Source of the DNA: Polytrichum commune
Taxonomy: Eukaryota; Streptophyta; Polytrichopsida; Polytrichales; Polytrichaceae
NCBI GenBank assembly: GCA_950295325.1
Contig: OX485808.1
Coordinates: 31,144,527 to 31,208,526 of the forward strand
Direction of reading: 5' to 3'
Length of the DNA: 64,000 nucleotides
Of the stretch, positions 1 through 13,128 are shown one piece after another. The position numbers and the translations under genes are program-made. The notes under the pieces are model-generated. The model did not search any database. It saw only the letters and a program-made list of their open reading frames with translations, and had not been told where the DNA came from. How positions within the stretch are numbered: position 1 is the first letter of the stretch; every line of letters begins with the position of its first letter.

Positions 1-720
1 AGGCTCAAATTTCACTTCAATCGGAGCTAGTATGCCCCCAAATTTGAGCCTCAAAGTTTGTGACAATGAAATGCCAAATTTGAAAGTGAAAGTAAAAAAA
101 AATAAAAAAAATAAAAAAAATAAAAAATCCGGTTTATTTAAAAATTTAAATAATAAAATAATAAAACAAAACAAAACAAAACAAAACAAAAAAATTAATT
201 AATTAATTAATTAACTTAATGAACTTAAGCTAAGTAACTTAATTAGCCTAAATGAATTAACTTAATTAACTTAATTAACTTAAACTAATGAACCTAATTA
301 ATTAAGCTAATTAATTTAATTAACTAACTTAATGAACCAACCTAATTAACTAATTAAGTTAACTAATCTTAACTAAACTAATTAATTAAGTAACTCAAAG
401 GGGGGGGCAAGGGTACCTTGAAAAGGGGAGGGGGGCCAGGCTGGCGCCGCCCGCCATCCGGCCCGCTGCCACGTCGCCGCGGGGCCCGGCTGCCGCCGCC
501 CGCCCCCGGCCCGGGATTTTTCCGGCCCCGGCTGCAGAATTGGAGCTCCAGGAGCTCCAAGAGTGTCCGTGGAGCTCCGGAGCTCAAAAAAATATTATAA
601 AAAAAAATCGGATTTGAAGTTTGGTTTGTATTTGTTTGTAGATTTTTAAAAAAAATTAAACTTTTGCTTTTACAAATTGCAAGCAAGAATGATGTGACTT
701 GAGAATCTTGAGACCAAATG
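1..720. repeat. Low-complexity AT-rich block with a GC-rich insert
   Basis: The first 51 bases form a short inverted repeat (AGGCTCAAATTT at 1-12, its complement at 40-51). A-runs and AAAAC repeats follow, then TTAA/CTTAATTAA-type simple sequence to about 400. Bases 403-590 switch abruptly to very GC-rich DNA containing several GGAGCTCC motifs, then return to A-rich sequence. The ORFs over the GC block are P/R/G-rich and I do not treat them as genes. Confidence 0.6.
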
Positions 721-3700
721 GAATCTCAAGATTCAACCATCAACACTTGAAGAAAACACAAAGAGACAACAAAAGAAAAATGGGAAGATTTCTCTCAAAA
801 TCTTCTTGAAGGTTGCAAGAAATGACAAACTAAGTTTTCAAACACTTGTATCACTCATTTGCTCTCATTACTGGGCCATTCTGGCTCAGAAATACAACCA
901 AAAATGAAAAATTTGAACAATTGTTGTCAAGTATGAGGGTTTCTCTCTCCAAGCTTAAGAAACTAAGATGTCTCCTTACAAAGCTTAAGAAACTCTAAAA
1001 TTCACACACAAGAGTCAAGCTATCTCTCACTCCACGAAGGGAGAATCCAAGAGTGCAAGTGGTGGAGAAAGAATGCAAAGGCTTTACTCATAATCTACTT
1101 CACCATAGCCATGAGAAAGCAACAACAAGCTCTCTCTCTCTCAAAACACACTCACAAGACTTGACTTGACAACAATGGCAAGTCAAGAGGCCTTCCTCTC
1201 CATACAACCCCAATCCTATGTGGAGTTCATCCATGGAGTGGATGAACAACTAACTAGGACTCCCAATGGAGTCCGTTACTCATCCCAACACACATGGACT
1301 CCTAGTGGAGTCCATTTACTCCTAAATCGACATGACTTAGCCCCCGATGTCACCTCACGTGACAAAGTTATTGGTATTTGGGTGTTATATTGATATTGTG
1401 TTTTTGAACCCATAAGAGTCCATGTTCATGTACAAAATGTCGATTCCATATTTTTGGTGTTAAGATATGATACTATGAGCTCAAATATGACCTGGGTCAA
1501 GAAAAATTACATTAAGCAAAATTAATGTGGTGTGTCATAACTATAGTGGACCACAGTAATAGGTGTGAAGGGTGTAGTTACGATACACTACATTGGTTAG
1601 TCCAAATGGTCATCAAATCATATATTATATGGTTTATGACATTGGCTTCCGTATCTTGACACAACCAATTACAAAGCGGTAGTGAAACTATAGTCATATG
1701 TAACCACGGTAATTAGATACATGTGATATATAGTTGAATCAAGGTCAAAAACACGTGTCCAAATCTTCTCGTATTTCATACTACAAGCATGGGATGCTCC
1801 GATTGCAGGAAGGCATTTGATAATTGGATGCATTGTAAGTGGGTTTAATTTTGATATTCTAAGCTTAAAAAATTAGCACATAAACTTAATCTTTATGTAC
1901 AATGTCTTGAGGCCCATAATTAGAAGTCTCTTGGGCATTCAATATAACTTGAGGAGAAACTAGAGCATGGTTTGGGAGATTTTTGAGCTCAACCAGCTAA
2001 AATCCGCCCCTTCACAAGTTCTATCAGTTATTTCAGGATTTGACCGGTTGCAAATTTATTGCCATTAATTTGGACCGGCCAATATCTTATATTTTTTTTC
2101 AAGTGCCGGTTAATTTCCTCTTCGTTGTAATGACAATTGGCTAAAAACTTGGGCATTGATAAGTAAGCCGATTTTCTAATGTAGCAAAATTATATCTACA
2201 AACAACGTACACCATTCAACAACAACATCCAAATAACATATTAACGAAAAAACAATAATATGTAATGATATCAACATTCAACAACAATGATCAGCAATTC
2301 ATTACATACAAGAAACAACAACAATGATCAACAATTTATCCATAGCAGGAGTTGAACAAAAAATAACCCATCAACCGGTTGATGGCCATGGATTTACTCT
2401 TCTATCATACCTAACATACCATACTATATACAAAAATGAAATTCATCAACAATATCATCTTCACCTTCAAGAGGAAAACGCCTTGAAAGGTATTTCTGTG
2501 GATGTGAAAACAACTATCTAAAATTTGTAGAGTTCCTCCATAAAGCTATGGCTTCCATTAGTACATTATCAAGATCACCATGAAGATCTTCCATAGACAA
2601 ACTCATAATACATTCTAAACGCTAGCCGTCAACAATGAAATGCAATAATGAAGCAAAAGTTTCACCTGTCCGCCATTCACCAAATCGCTACAAGCCTACA
2701 ACGAACACATAACTTAAACCCTAGAACCAGATGATATCTGGCCCTACATGAATCGAACCGGATGAAATCCGCCTATTTCACAATTCATCTAGGTAAAAAT
2801 CCTCCTCCTCAAAATGGTTGCCGGTTGAAATCCGTTTTTTTTTAAAGCACTGGTTTCACATCCTCCACTTTCCCAATTCAACTGGACTTTTCACAAAACC
2901 AACCGGCCGCCATTACACTAAATACCGGTTCTCCCCGAACATTGAACTAGAGGTTGATATACATAGTTAGTGTTGAACCCTAACACTAGTTAGTGTAGTT
3001 AGTGTTGGGGGAGGCCAAATAGTATTTAGGATATCCCGAACTTTTGTTGAGTTCGGAAATAAGCAAGTAATTTTGAATAATGTGAACACTCGTGCTTCAA
3101 GTGTTGTTTTTTGTACTCGTCATGTAGGCAACCGTCTATCAAAAGTTCATGAAATGATGTGCATAGACATTTGGCACCATAGTGGGAGATATTAAAGTAG
3201 GTGTGCAAGAGTAGTGTAGTATGGAATACTTTAAATACTACTCTAGTGTTGGCACTTTTCATAGAGATTGGAAGCACATGAGTGACATGTGTGCTTATTA
3301 AATTCTTCTACATAAGAACAATTATGATCAAAAGGAAGACCTTACATATAAATCGACAAAGCCTAGCAAATAACAGTCTCATATATGCCATACAAATTTA
3401 GGTTTCTTTGAATAAACCAACTCAACTATGTATACGGGGCAAAGCTTGACCCATGACCCAAACTTCAATAATTGCAACATTCAAAGTTGTATGGTAGGAT
3501 CCTTCATTAGAATTGCACTTGCAAATATGATTATGATAACATTCCATTGAATGTTGTGATGAGATTTTCATCATTCATAAGTCAATTATATGGATTTAAC
3601 ATCAAAATATAGCATATTATTTACTTCCATCACATGTCAATATCATAGCATTTAAATGTACACCAAGGAATCACATATTGCCCGAGATGCTCACACTAAA

Positions 3701-4829
3701 AGTGTGTGGACAGATCCGCCTATAGTATCAACTGAATTAGAAATAATAGATTTTTAAAACACGTCCCATTATAGTTAAATTATAAGCTTAACTCTCGTTC
3801 GATCCTTTTTTTGGACACCCACATGGAACAATTAGCTGAAGCAAATAAGATTCAATGTAGTATTGTATCACGGAAATAATGTACACTATGACTTTCATTT
3901 GGATGTGGATGAATGTATTGATTGTTCATCACAACCCCACATTCATCACAACCTCTAGTAAACCCTTAAAGGGCCAAGGTGTTTTTGGGAAAGTATCATA
4001 ACCTAAGACAGAAGGCTTAACGAGTTTTAAAATCATACATCCAAAAACATAAATTGTTGAAACTAACGAAAAGATAACATCCTTTCCGCCCGAAATTTGC
4101 ATATATACAAATATGTTGTGAAGAGAAACCCACGTTCTATATTTCCATTGGAAGAATCCAAGAAGTATCAACATGCTTATTAAATAACGTACGATCTCTA
4201 AAGTATATGTAGCAAAACGCATAACTTTAAACAAATCCTATGTGACAACGGTGACCCAAAAAATATTACATATAGAAAGATATCTATAACAGTGGTGCAC
4301 TTGTATGTATTTATTTCAAAGCTTGTTCTAGCTCAAAACATATACGTTTTAGACCGATCGGATTAGTTCAATAAGTATAACAACTAATTCCATATCAAGT
4401 CTTAGTTGGCAAGAACGACTTAAAATACATCGAGATAGCTTTAAAACACATAAACAATCTTCAAAAAAAGGCTCACGATGCTCCTCAGGCATTTAAAGGA
4501 GCATGTAGATTGTTTCATTAGTGGTTGGACTCGAGTGCAAATGAAGAAACTTAGTCTTTGAAAAACCTAGGGTTACATATATATATATAAAAGTTCACCA
4601 AAGTGCTCCTTATCAAAGATATTTAGAGTGTGACAAGTAAAGCTTCAAGTGCACGTGTATCTTGTGTGGGAGGAACCAACACCGGGATATTGAGAGCAAT
4701 GACAAACGTCGTATGGAAGAAGTCAAAAAAATAGTACTAGGGTTGAAGGTTCCTCACTATCCGATCGTATGACATGGCAAGTGCAATACTTTCTATGAGT
4801 TGCAAACCAAGTGTACGGGGAGGATTTGG
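721..4829. other. AT-rich DNA, no gene seen
   Basis: No ORF here has recognisable protein features. Near 1255-1320 are two short inverted pairs built on GGACTCC/GGAGTCC. The motif AACCGGTT and variants recur around 2040-2950 and again at 5.6-7.3 kb and 32.4 kb, so these may be fragments of one old dispersed repeat. Boundaries could not be set. Confidence 0.5.
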
Positions 4830-4892
4830 GGCATAATCGGTCAAAGTCTTAGTGTTTCCAAGTCCAATCAGTTGCATGTTGTGATCTTTCAA

Positions 4893-5550
4893 CTCGGGGG
4901 GGTCACTTCCTTTTGTGTTATGTAATCACGTGCATATAAAGGGTATTTTTATGGGGGCTATTTATCTTCTCATTTGGACTTTAGGGAACCCTTTAAGTAG
5001 GAATAAGAAAGAAAGAAAGAAAGAAAAAAGAAAAAAGAAACAACAACAACAACAACAACAACTTCACCAAATATTCAACACCCTATAGGTAATTATAAAA
5101 GAAAACCTAGACTATTTCAAATGATGCTAAAATTACTTATAAAATTTGTATTTACTCGCTATGTACGAAGGCAAACTTTAGACTCCATATGGCATGGCGT
5201 ATATCCACGTTGCTATATATTGGTGCAAGAAGATTGTACACATCATAATCCAGTTGTTCAATTTTCATTCATTTTGCATGTACTATATGTGAATATACTC
5301 ATTTTATTCTTAAACAAAACCCTCTATTATTTTTGTCATACTAATTTCTTTCTACCTCAAACCTAAAAGTGGGGATTATCCCCTTATGCTAAATTATATA
5401 TAATCACATGTTTCATAATTTAAGTAGGCTATGGTACATCCAAAGTTTCTATGAATTTTCTTGCGAATGAATAAAAAAACACCCTATAGTTGTTCTCACG
5501 TGTTTCTACTTTTCAGTCGGTCACCCTCTCCCCCCCCCCCCCGGCCCGAG
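4893..5550. mobile_element. E1: small G-tract-ended element of the E family
   Basis: The left end reads CTCGGGGGGGTCAC and the right end finishes GGTCACCCTCT, a C-run, then CCCGAG. Both subterminal regions carry CACGTG and CACCCTATA motifs like those of E2 (41285-42632) and E3 (53373-55716). The interior is mostly microsatellite. No clean target-site duplication is visible, so this copy is probably old. The uninterrupted paralogous block at about 6345 supports the insertion. Confidence 0.55.
5006..5062 (+). repeat. (GAAA)n and (CAA)n microsatellite
   Basis: Runs of GAAA pass into GAAAAAA and then seven CAA/AAC triplets. It lies inside E1. Confidence 0.9.
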
Positions 5551-5965
5551 TTTTTTTTTTTTGATGTTTAAAGTAAATTCCATGAATTCCTCTAAAATGT
5601 GTGGTAATTTTCAGAAAGGTCTTGATCTTCAACCGGTTATTTCTCAAACTCAACCAATTCATCTATAACTAGAGGTCGGTTCTCCTTGTTCATTGTTGCA
5701 AACTCGTCACCTAGTGCATACATATACAAATATTACTTTGAATCATGATTAAGGTAGGAGCACCTTAAAACGAAGACATCACCTAAAACCAACAACCACA
5801 TACTCTTGTATAATAAGTACATGTTGATTTTAAGAATGTTCACCATGTGAACATCATTTTTATCCCCCCCCCCCCCCCACCCCCGACAATTTTGGGTGCC
5901 AACATAGTTTTCGGTTAAAATTTTTGTATTTACTTCAATATTGGGGAAATGAAAGAAAAAAGAAG

Positions 5966-5969
<4 letters not shown>

Positions 5970-5996
<27 letters not shown>
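5970..5996. repeat. (TA)n microsatellite
   Basis: About 13 uninterrupted TA dinucleotides. A C-run lies just upstream near 5864-5880. Confidence 0.95.
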
Positions 5997-6002
<6 letters not shown>

Positions 6003-6485
6003 TGCAATAGACGTGGTCTCATTTTTATTACATGAAAATCATTTTGGGTATATACAGTTGCCACATGCATGTCAAATGCCTTAACTTCTCAATGTTAAGG
6101 TGCTCCCACCTTAAGTCTTGGCAATTACCACAATGTACGCAATTTAAAAAATAAAAAATAAAACAAACAACAACACACGCACAATCTTTTATATATATAT
6201 AAGAAGCAAGAATAGCAAGTCCAAAACTTGCACTTAGAAAAAATTGGCAAATTAGGATTCCAAATTTTGTTCATGGTGAGGTTTTGGACATAATTTGTCA
6301 ATAATAGATACCCTAGTGTTTCCAAATCCAACCGGTTACATGTTGAGATCTTGCAATTTTTTTTCTTTATTAGATTGAGGTGTATTCATAAAAACCCCTC
6401 TAAAATGATGGGTAGGTTTCTTGAAGGTTTGAACTTGAATCAAACCGATTATTTCTCAAACTCAACCGGTTCATTTGCAACTTAC

Positions 6486-9459
6486 ATTGATTATGCCAAT
6501 TAGTGCGTGTGGTACTAATTCGCGAACACACTACTTTGCCAAGTCTCAAAATTAGCGAGGGTTGAAATTTTTATTGAGTGATACTAAACTCATGAATGCA
6601 TGCTCATTTACGATTTTTTTTAAAAGAAAATTAGTGTGTGTGCTCTAAGGTGTTCTGTAGAGTGACAAAAGAAATTATGTGCGTACGTATGCTTATCAAC
6701 ACAACCTTACTCATCCCTATGGTTGAGTTATGTTCTATATTTAACAGTTGACATGAGCCTCCACCATCTTATAGTTATGGGAAAAAACTTAGACAGTAGG
6801 ATGAACTCATTGCACATATTCTCCATCCAAACCCAATGATTCAAAAGTTTAACATCTATTATGAAACCAAGGTTTAAAACAACTAACCATTGATGGATAC
6901 ACCATATACACCCCGTTCCCATGGCAGATCCTTAACGTGGGTCCCACCGCATGCACACATTAATTACTTTTATTACATGACAAATCATGCCTAAAATTGT
7001 CGTACTACAAACGTTATAGTCGTAATTTTGAGGCATATTAACACGAGCAAATTCGGTTAACAAGAAGTGCATCATATTATCAGGATCAGATTGTATTGTG
7101 AATAATGCCAGTATTTTTAATGTATAATGCTACTATAAATAATGTCGGGATGAACAATGCTTCCTAGATCTTTTGGTGGTACTAGTTTCATAGCATAAAG
7201 AAATTGAATATCACCTTCACTAATCCCCCAACTACACTATCAACCATCCCTCGCTAATTTAGTGTAGTAGCCGGTTCACCCCATTCATTGATGGTGACAC
7301 CCCCAGTTATATAAAAGAAAATGTATAGTTAAGGGAGAGATACACAAGTCTAGCTAGACAAACTCCTATCACGGAGACTTTGAGCAATATAACTAACCCC
7401 TTACCTAACCCAAACAAATTATCCAACATTTTATTTGGATTAGCAATTATGTTATGAGCACAACAACGCATGTTAAGATCAAGTAGTTATCCCTTCCCCC
7501 AAAGTGGAGAGGGTTGGCTGTTGACATTTTGTGTTCTTCAACCAATGAGCTGCAGTTTCTTTTAGTGGTTTTATTCTTAGAATGATGCGATTGGTGTTCA
7601 TGTTGAAGTACATAGTTGTTGGCTTTGGGAGGGGATGTGAGTGTTCAAATTGGAGTTATTGATAGAATTGGGTGCTTCTACATTAGTCCTTTGGATTGTA
7701 AGATGATTACAACTTATTCACAAATTGTGATGCCGTATATTCATTTCCATGTGAAATGTGAGTGGGGTCCTTGTAATGCAATTGCCAATGTTCACATGGA
7801 CCAAGGGCCGTGACCATGAAATGCGAAGGGTCCTTCAACGACCTTTTACAACATGAAATACATTCAACAGCCGTACCATGGGAACTAGCCATATATTTAT
7901 ACATCTACAAACTTGAATGCCCTAATAACTTATGTATATTTTGTACCCCATACCATTACTTGCATGATATTTCTAAATGAAACCTCTACATGATTTCATG
8001 TTAAATACAAAATAGAACCTCATGATCCAAATGACACTCACAACAAGCCCTCGACAAGTTTAATGAAAATGATCCCATCCGGAATATGCATATGATGACC
8101 ATCATATGACTATGATCAAGGGTGAAATGTCCCTTGTTCGTTCATGCCAACATAGGGTTGAGGTTGTTGTATATTGTGGGTTGGATTACAATATGCACCC
8201 ATAATATTATGGCATTCATTGCTTTTTTCCTCTAAACTTCTTGGGGGGGGGGGGGGGACTCTACTAGGATAAGGGCCCTTGGCCCGCAACCTTTGGGAAA
8301 CCCCTGAGAAAAATTTCAAAGTTTTTCCGAACTCACACGAAAAATGTTGTCAATTATGCCTAACTTCAAAAAAAAATTGCCCTTGCATTTTTAAAGGCCA
8401 CCCTGTACACAAAACCCATATTGAGTGCACCTCACCTTCAATGTCCAAAGTCCAATATATATGTTCACTTCCGCTTAATATATAAGCAATCGATTGAGAA
8501 TTTATTACCATAGTGAAACGTCAATAAAGCACATTATTAACTTGGAAGTTACTCTATATATATATATAAAATGATCCTCACTAACATTGAGGTTATAATT
8601 CTTGTGACTTACCATTTGAAAGCCTTTGTCATTTTAACATTGAACCTAGAACAATGTGCTAATTCTAGTTAATTCCTCTTAAACATTTTAATTGATGCCT
8701 TCTCCTTTCACACGTAGTCATACACATTCAAGCTAAATAAGTGTAATCGACCATACTTAAGCACAAGGCCTGAGCCTAACTCGGTGCTTACTTTGGTACC
8801 TAGATAAATGTAGCAAGTCTATTGTAAAATAGAAACATCAATGGAAAAACAATATAAGTATACCACAACTATCCTTCATGTGTTGACGTGATCTATCCTT
8901 TATTCCAATTTGTCAATTAATGAAGGGAAGTAGAGGCACCCATAACCGATCACTTAAGAGATTTTGTGCCAAATATGGAGAAGTAGAAGGTGGCACAAAC
9001 TTCTCCCATAACGGATGATAGAAATCAGGAGGATTTAAAAAAAAATCATTCCAACATATTACCAATGTTCAGAGTTTGCCATAACCGCTCATTTTAACTG
9101 ATCACACCTTCTCACTCTAGCACTCAAAACTAGAACATGTTTCATGGCATTATTCGTTCCGGCTTGATTGAAATGTAACCTAATCAAAATTCAATTCCAG
9201 CCTCATCGAAAATTCAGTACCCTATAGATTGTTGATGGAATCCTCATCAGGAATATGTACCTCTACTATACTTAGGCCCGTGAAGCTTGCCAAGCCTCAC
9301 GGGCTAATTATTTTGCTAAATATGTACCCATTTGTCAACAATCACATGGAGGCCTTTATTGTTATAAGCAGGAAGAGATTTTAGACGATGACATGAATTG
9401 GCGGGGGGTGGGGGGGTATGTAATGAAGTGAAATACTTGGGCATAGTGTAAAACTCATC
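6486..9459. other. AT-rich DNA, no gene seen
   Basis: Only short unconvincing ORFs are present. There is a 15-base G-run at 8243-8257 and a G-rich patch near 9403-9417. No exon-intron structure or transposase motif was recognised. Confidence 0.5.
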
Positions 9460-9463
9460 TTAA

Positions 9464-10054
9464 CCCCTAAAGGACCGTAAGGCCCCCAGGGGGCTTTTGA
9501 TTGTAGAAAAGTGCAAATTGGATGAGATTGTTCCAAAGAAGCCCAAATTTGCGGGGAGAGGACCCTGGCTGTTTTTGCGAGATGGATCCAATGGTCTTTT
9601 CCGATCAGAAAATGATGAAGGATTGGATTTTTGGCAAATTCTTTGGGTTTTCAGTTTTTGGGCCCAATCTCATTGCTTGGAGACTTCAGAGTCCCATATC
9701 TTTTTTTCCACACCTCAAAATTTGACGAAAACAATTCCACATAAGGGTCATAATGTTCTTTACATGTGGTAAAAATTTCAGATGTTTTGGAGCACTTCTG
9801 AGCAATCTGATTCCAGCATAAGTACGAAGTACCCCCTGCCCGAACAATTTCCATCAATCTTCTCAACGGTGGCAATTTTTCAGAAATTGTGCGATCTTGT
9901 TGATATTTTTTTCATAAACAAGCTATGTAAGTCTACTTTAGTTTCAACGGTGCCGATGGTGAAAATTACCCCACACTAATAAGAAATTGAGCTTGCTACA
10001 AGAGCTAATCAAGAAAACATGACCTAAACTAAAACACCCCCGGTCCTTTAGGGG
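9464..10054. mobile_element. piggyBac-like MITE flanked by TTAA
   Basis: The left side reads TTAA then CCCCTAAAGGACCG. The right side reads CGGTCCTTTAGGGG then TTAA, a perfect 14-bp terminal inverted repeat plus a TTAA duplication (9460-9463 and 10055-10058). TTAA targets with CCC(T)-starting ends are the hallmark of the piggyBac superfamily. The 591-bp body encodes no recognisable transposase. Its ORFs (up to 91 aa, plus strand from 9497) resemble nothing I know, so it is read as non-autonomous. A small GCCCCC/GGGGGC hairpin sits just inside the left end. Confidence 0.7.
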
Positions 10055-10490
10055 TTAACAAAGTCTCATTTTTCTATACGGATCATTCACATCCCTACAC
10101 TTGGAGCCATTCTAAAAAGACAACAAGGATGTCTATGTGCCATGTTGCCATTCTCGATGGCGCTAGGAAAATATTGCATATGAACAAACCCCTTTATTAT
10201 TAGTATTATTAAATAAGTCAATAAAAATGAGTGTGTGCATAATCATAGTAACTTTAATCAACAGCTAGGGGTTGTCACACCTTCTCAGAGAGTGGAGAAT
10301 GGGAGAATGGAGAATGGGGAATGAGGAAAAAGAGGAGCCAATAGGATAGCTTCTCCATGGAGAAAGGTGTGACACCCCTTTGTGGCCCGTGGAGAATTGA
10401 GAATGAAGAATGGGAGTTACCATTGCCGTCCGCATGTGGTAAGAATTTGTGCTCTATTCACACGCTTGGATTTGAAGTCCGATCAACTAA

Positions 10491-11471
10491 GGGCGGCTTT
10501 ATACACGGCCTGGGGCCGGCCGGAGCACCGGCCCGATTAAACCCTCAATCCAACCCCACTTTATGAACTTTTTTGGGGCCTAACCTTGTCACATGTAAAG
10601 TGGTGAGGCCCGATTCTAGGACCCGATGGTCTTGAGGGTTAAGTTTCATAGAACTTACCGTGGTCAATGCCCGGTGTTCTCGACAATTAAGTTTCATGAC
10701 ACTTAATACTATGGGGGATTATGGTTAGCGAATTGAAATTGGGTCCCACTAGACTAAATTGGGGCCTTTGAATCTATTCCGGCCTCAAAATGATCCTATA
10801 AATTTATCTACCATGTTCAATGGATTGACTAATGGGTGTGGTTAGAAGGCACACCATATTCTTGATTAACGGCTTAAATGTTTCATTTTTGTCTTAAGTG
10901 CATAATTAGCACCTTAATTATTGTGTTATTAGCCTAATGCTATCATATTTACACTATTAGTTATCTTATTAAACTAATCCATAGCCTAAGCCATACCATA
11001 TGCTTGATTAAATGCTTAAATGTTTCATTTTTATCTTAAGTGTGTGATCAACATTCTAATTGTTGTGTTATTAGCCCAATTCTACCATATTTGTGCTAAT
11101 TATTGTGTTAGTGAACTAATCCATTGAATAATGCACGCCAAATTCTTGATTGACAACTTCAATGTTTCATTTTTATCTTAAGTGTATGGTTAGCGTCTTA
11201 ATTGTTGTGTTATTACCTTATTGCTAACATACGTATACTAATTGTTGCCTTATTAGACCAACCCATAGCCTAAGCCATACCATGTGCTTGATTAAATACT
11301 TCAATGTTTCATTTTTATCTAAAATGTGTGATTAGCACCCTAATTGTTGTATTATTAGCCTAATGCTATCATATTTTAGCTAATTGATGCCTTATTATCG
11401 AGCAATCCTATTGGCCCAAATTTTGAGAGTTCCGGCCGGCCCTCAATCTGGCCCCAAGTGTAAAGTGGCCC
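10491..11471. mobile_element. Nested Tourist/PIF-like TIR element
   Basis: The left end is GGGCGGCTTTATACAC and the right end is the complement of GGGCCACTTTACAC. Both are followed inward by GGGGCC and GGCCGGCCGG. TAA flanks both sides (10488-10490, 11472-11474), matching the 3-bp TWA target of PIF/Harbinger elements. It lies wholly inside the 10265-11716 element and has no coding capacity. Confidence 0.6.
10860..11400 (+). repeat. About 142-bp tandem repeat, four diverged units
   Basis: The sequence ATGTTTCATTTTTATCTTAA recurs near 10878, 11020, 11162 and 11303. Each copy is followed by a similar TTAGCA..CTAATTGTTGTGTTATTAGCC segment. The array forms the core of the nested TIR element. Confidence 0.8.
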
Positions 11472-11716
11472 TAAAGCCCCGCCGCAACAAAAGAAGTGAC
11501 CCTAGGTGAAAGAAGCGACCTAGGGTGAAAAACAGTAAAACCTTCTCACAAGAAGTTTTCTTCATTCTCATTCTTCACCCGTGGAGGAGAAGAAGTTTTC
11601 TCCATTCTTCATTCTCCATTCTCCGAGAATGGGCCCTCCGCCATTCAAGGAGAGCGTGCCACATCCCCATTCTCCATTCTCCGAGAATGGGAAGAAAGTG
11701 GTGCGACAACCCCTAG

Positions 11717-13128
11717 TGTTCATGGGCCCATGAATGGAATGAGAACTATTTTGACCTTTATTTAAAAGATCCTCGAATTTCGGCCTCCACTCAGCTTGAC
11801 TGAAAGTTAACTATCTTCTCCTTACCCAAAAGCTCTTGTCAAAAGCATAGGCCATTTTTACACATTCCCCTAGTCACCTTCTTTTACCCATACTTTTGAT
11901 TTATTGAAAATTTGGCATCTAAATTAGGCCCAAACCACACGGGAGGAACGGCAATGAGTTGGATGAATAGCATTGGTTCAAATGAGCAAGTGGTTGCCAC
12001 ATGAGAGGAAGTATGGGGAGTGGCAACAATGACTTTTTAGCTTCGGATTTTGCTTCGGATTTTGCTTCGGTATCTACTTGGCAATAAAGTAGAGTGACAT
12101 GGCACAATAAATGTAGTTCACAACTACCGGGCACTAGTGCCCGGAAGTCCCACAATATAAGGAGAAAAACGAGGAAAAGGACACTTTTCTTGGGCAAGGT
12201 GCCACGTTGGAGGAAGTTGTGAAACTTCCGGTGCCTCTTGTGTGGCAAGGGCCTTAGACAGGGGGAGTTTCCATGTCATTGAGGCGTTATGAACGCCTCC
12301 CATGTGGGCAGGGGCTAGGAAGATCTTGGCCGTCGATTGTGATGTCCCACACAAATGCCACACATATCCCACACAAGTGATCTCATACAATGGGATGAAC
12401 AATCAACCCCTTCATTTTGCAAACATTGATTTTTTCGTCTGCCAAAATTTCATCCGTCGGAAGTTTTACTTTCAGGCTGCCCGAACAGTTTCGTAAACTG
12501 CAAGATGAGGCTTTCTGAATGAATGGCTTGGATGTAATCTGCCCACGACCACACACCCTTCACTCACAACACCTCAGTGACACAGGGGGAGTTTACCTCG
12601 AGGTTGACTAATGTTTTGTTGGAATCCTGACAATTAGTTTGTGGAAAATCAAACCTTGACTATAATCAACAAATTACATGCAAAGTCATGCTATCTCCAT
12701 CATTTTGAACATGACACGTTTATATCTTCAAAACTTCCACAAATCAATACTGAAATCTCTCAATGAGTTTCATGAAGTGCTTTTATCAAATAAATAAATA
12801 TTTCATCAATCCAATAAGGAAATAACCTCACTCTTATGAAACCTCTCATTCAACCAACAATTTTTTAATTTGCAAATAGTATGCAATTCAAAGGTTGTTC
12901 TCTTAAGTTAATTTGATACTGGAATCAATTCTAAAGACCCCTTATTGGTCTAGTCTAAGTCATTGGAGAAAAATCTGCCACAAAACCTACAAGAAGTCGA
13001 ATTTTGAAGTTCGATGGACCACAGGGGTCACTCCCATATTTTAAAAAACTTCGTGAAAACAAATACACGGTCCACTTTGAAGTTGCAGCCTACAAATTAT
13101 AGAAATTGTATTGGTGACAAAGACCAAG
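11717..13128. other. Non-coding DNA, no gene seen
   Basis: No convincing gene. It contains a perfect 18-bp palindrome CCGGGCACTAGTGCCCGG at 12129-12146 and a short tandem of CTTCGGATTTTG near 12040-12075. Minus-strand ORFs of about 100 aa at 11919-12402 overlap each other in different frames and look fortuitous. Confidence 0.45.

Larger units (their letters stand above)
4830..6485 (+). repeat. Two diverged direct copies of one block (4830-4892 + 5551-5705, and about 6290-6485)
   Basis: Both copies share the order 'TAGTGTTTCCAA.TCCAA', 'GTT.CATGTTG.GATCTT.CAA', a T-run, 'CCTCTAAAATG', 'TTATTTCTCAAACTCAACC' and 'TTCAT'. The first copy is interrupted by element E1 between CTTTCAA and the T-run. 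The second is continuous there and so serves as a related empty site. Confidence 0.6.
10265..11716. mobile_element. TIR element with GAGAATGG subterminal repeats
   Basis: The ends are CTAGGGGTTGTCACACC and the complement of CTAGGGGTTGTCGCACC, a 17-bp TIR with one mismatch. Several GAGAATGG copies lie inside the left end and CCATTCTC copies inside the right end. The palindromic CTAG at the tips leaves the target duplication ambiguous (TA or CTAG), so the superfamily is not assigned. A second TIR element is nested inside. No transposase is encoded. Confidence 0.65.
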
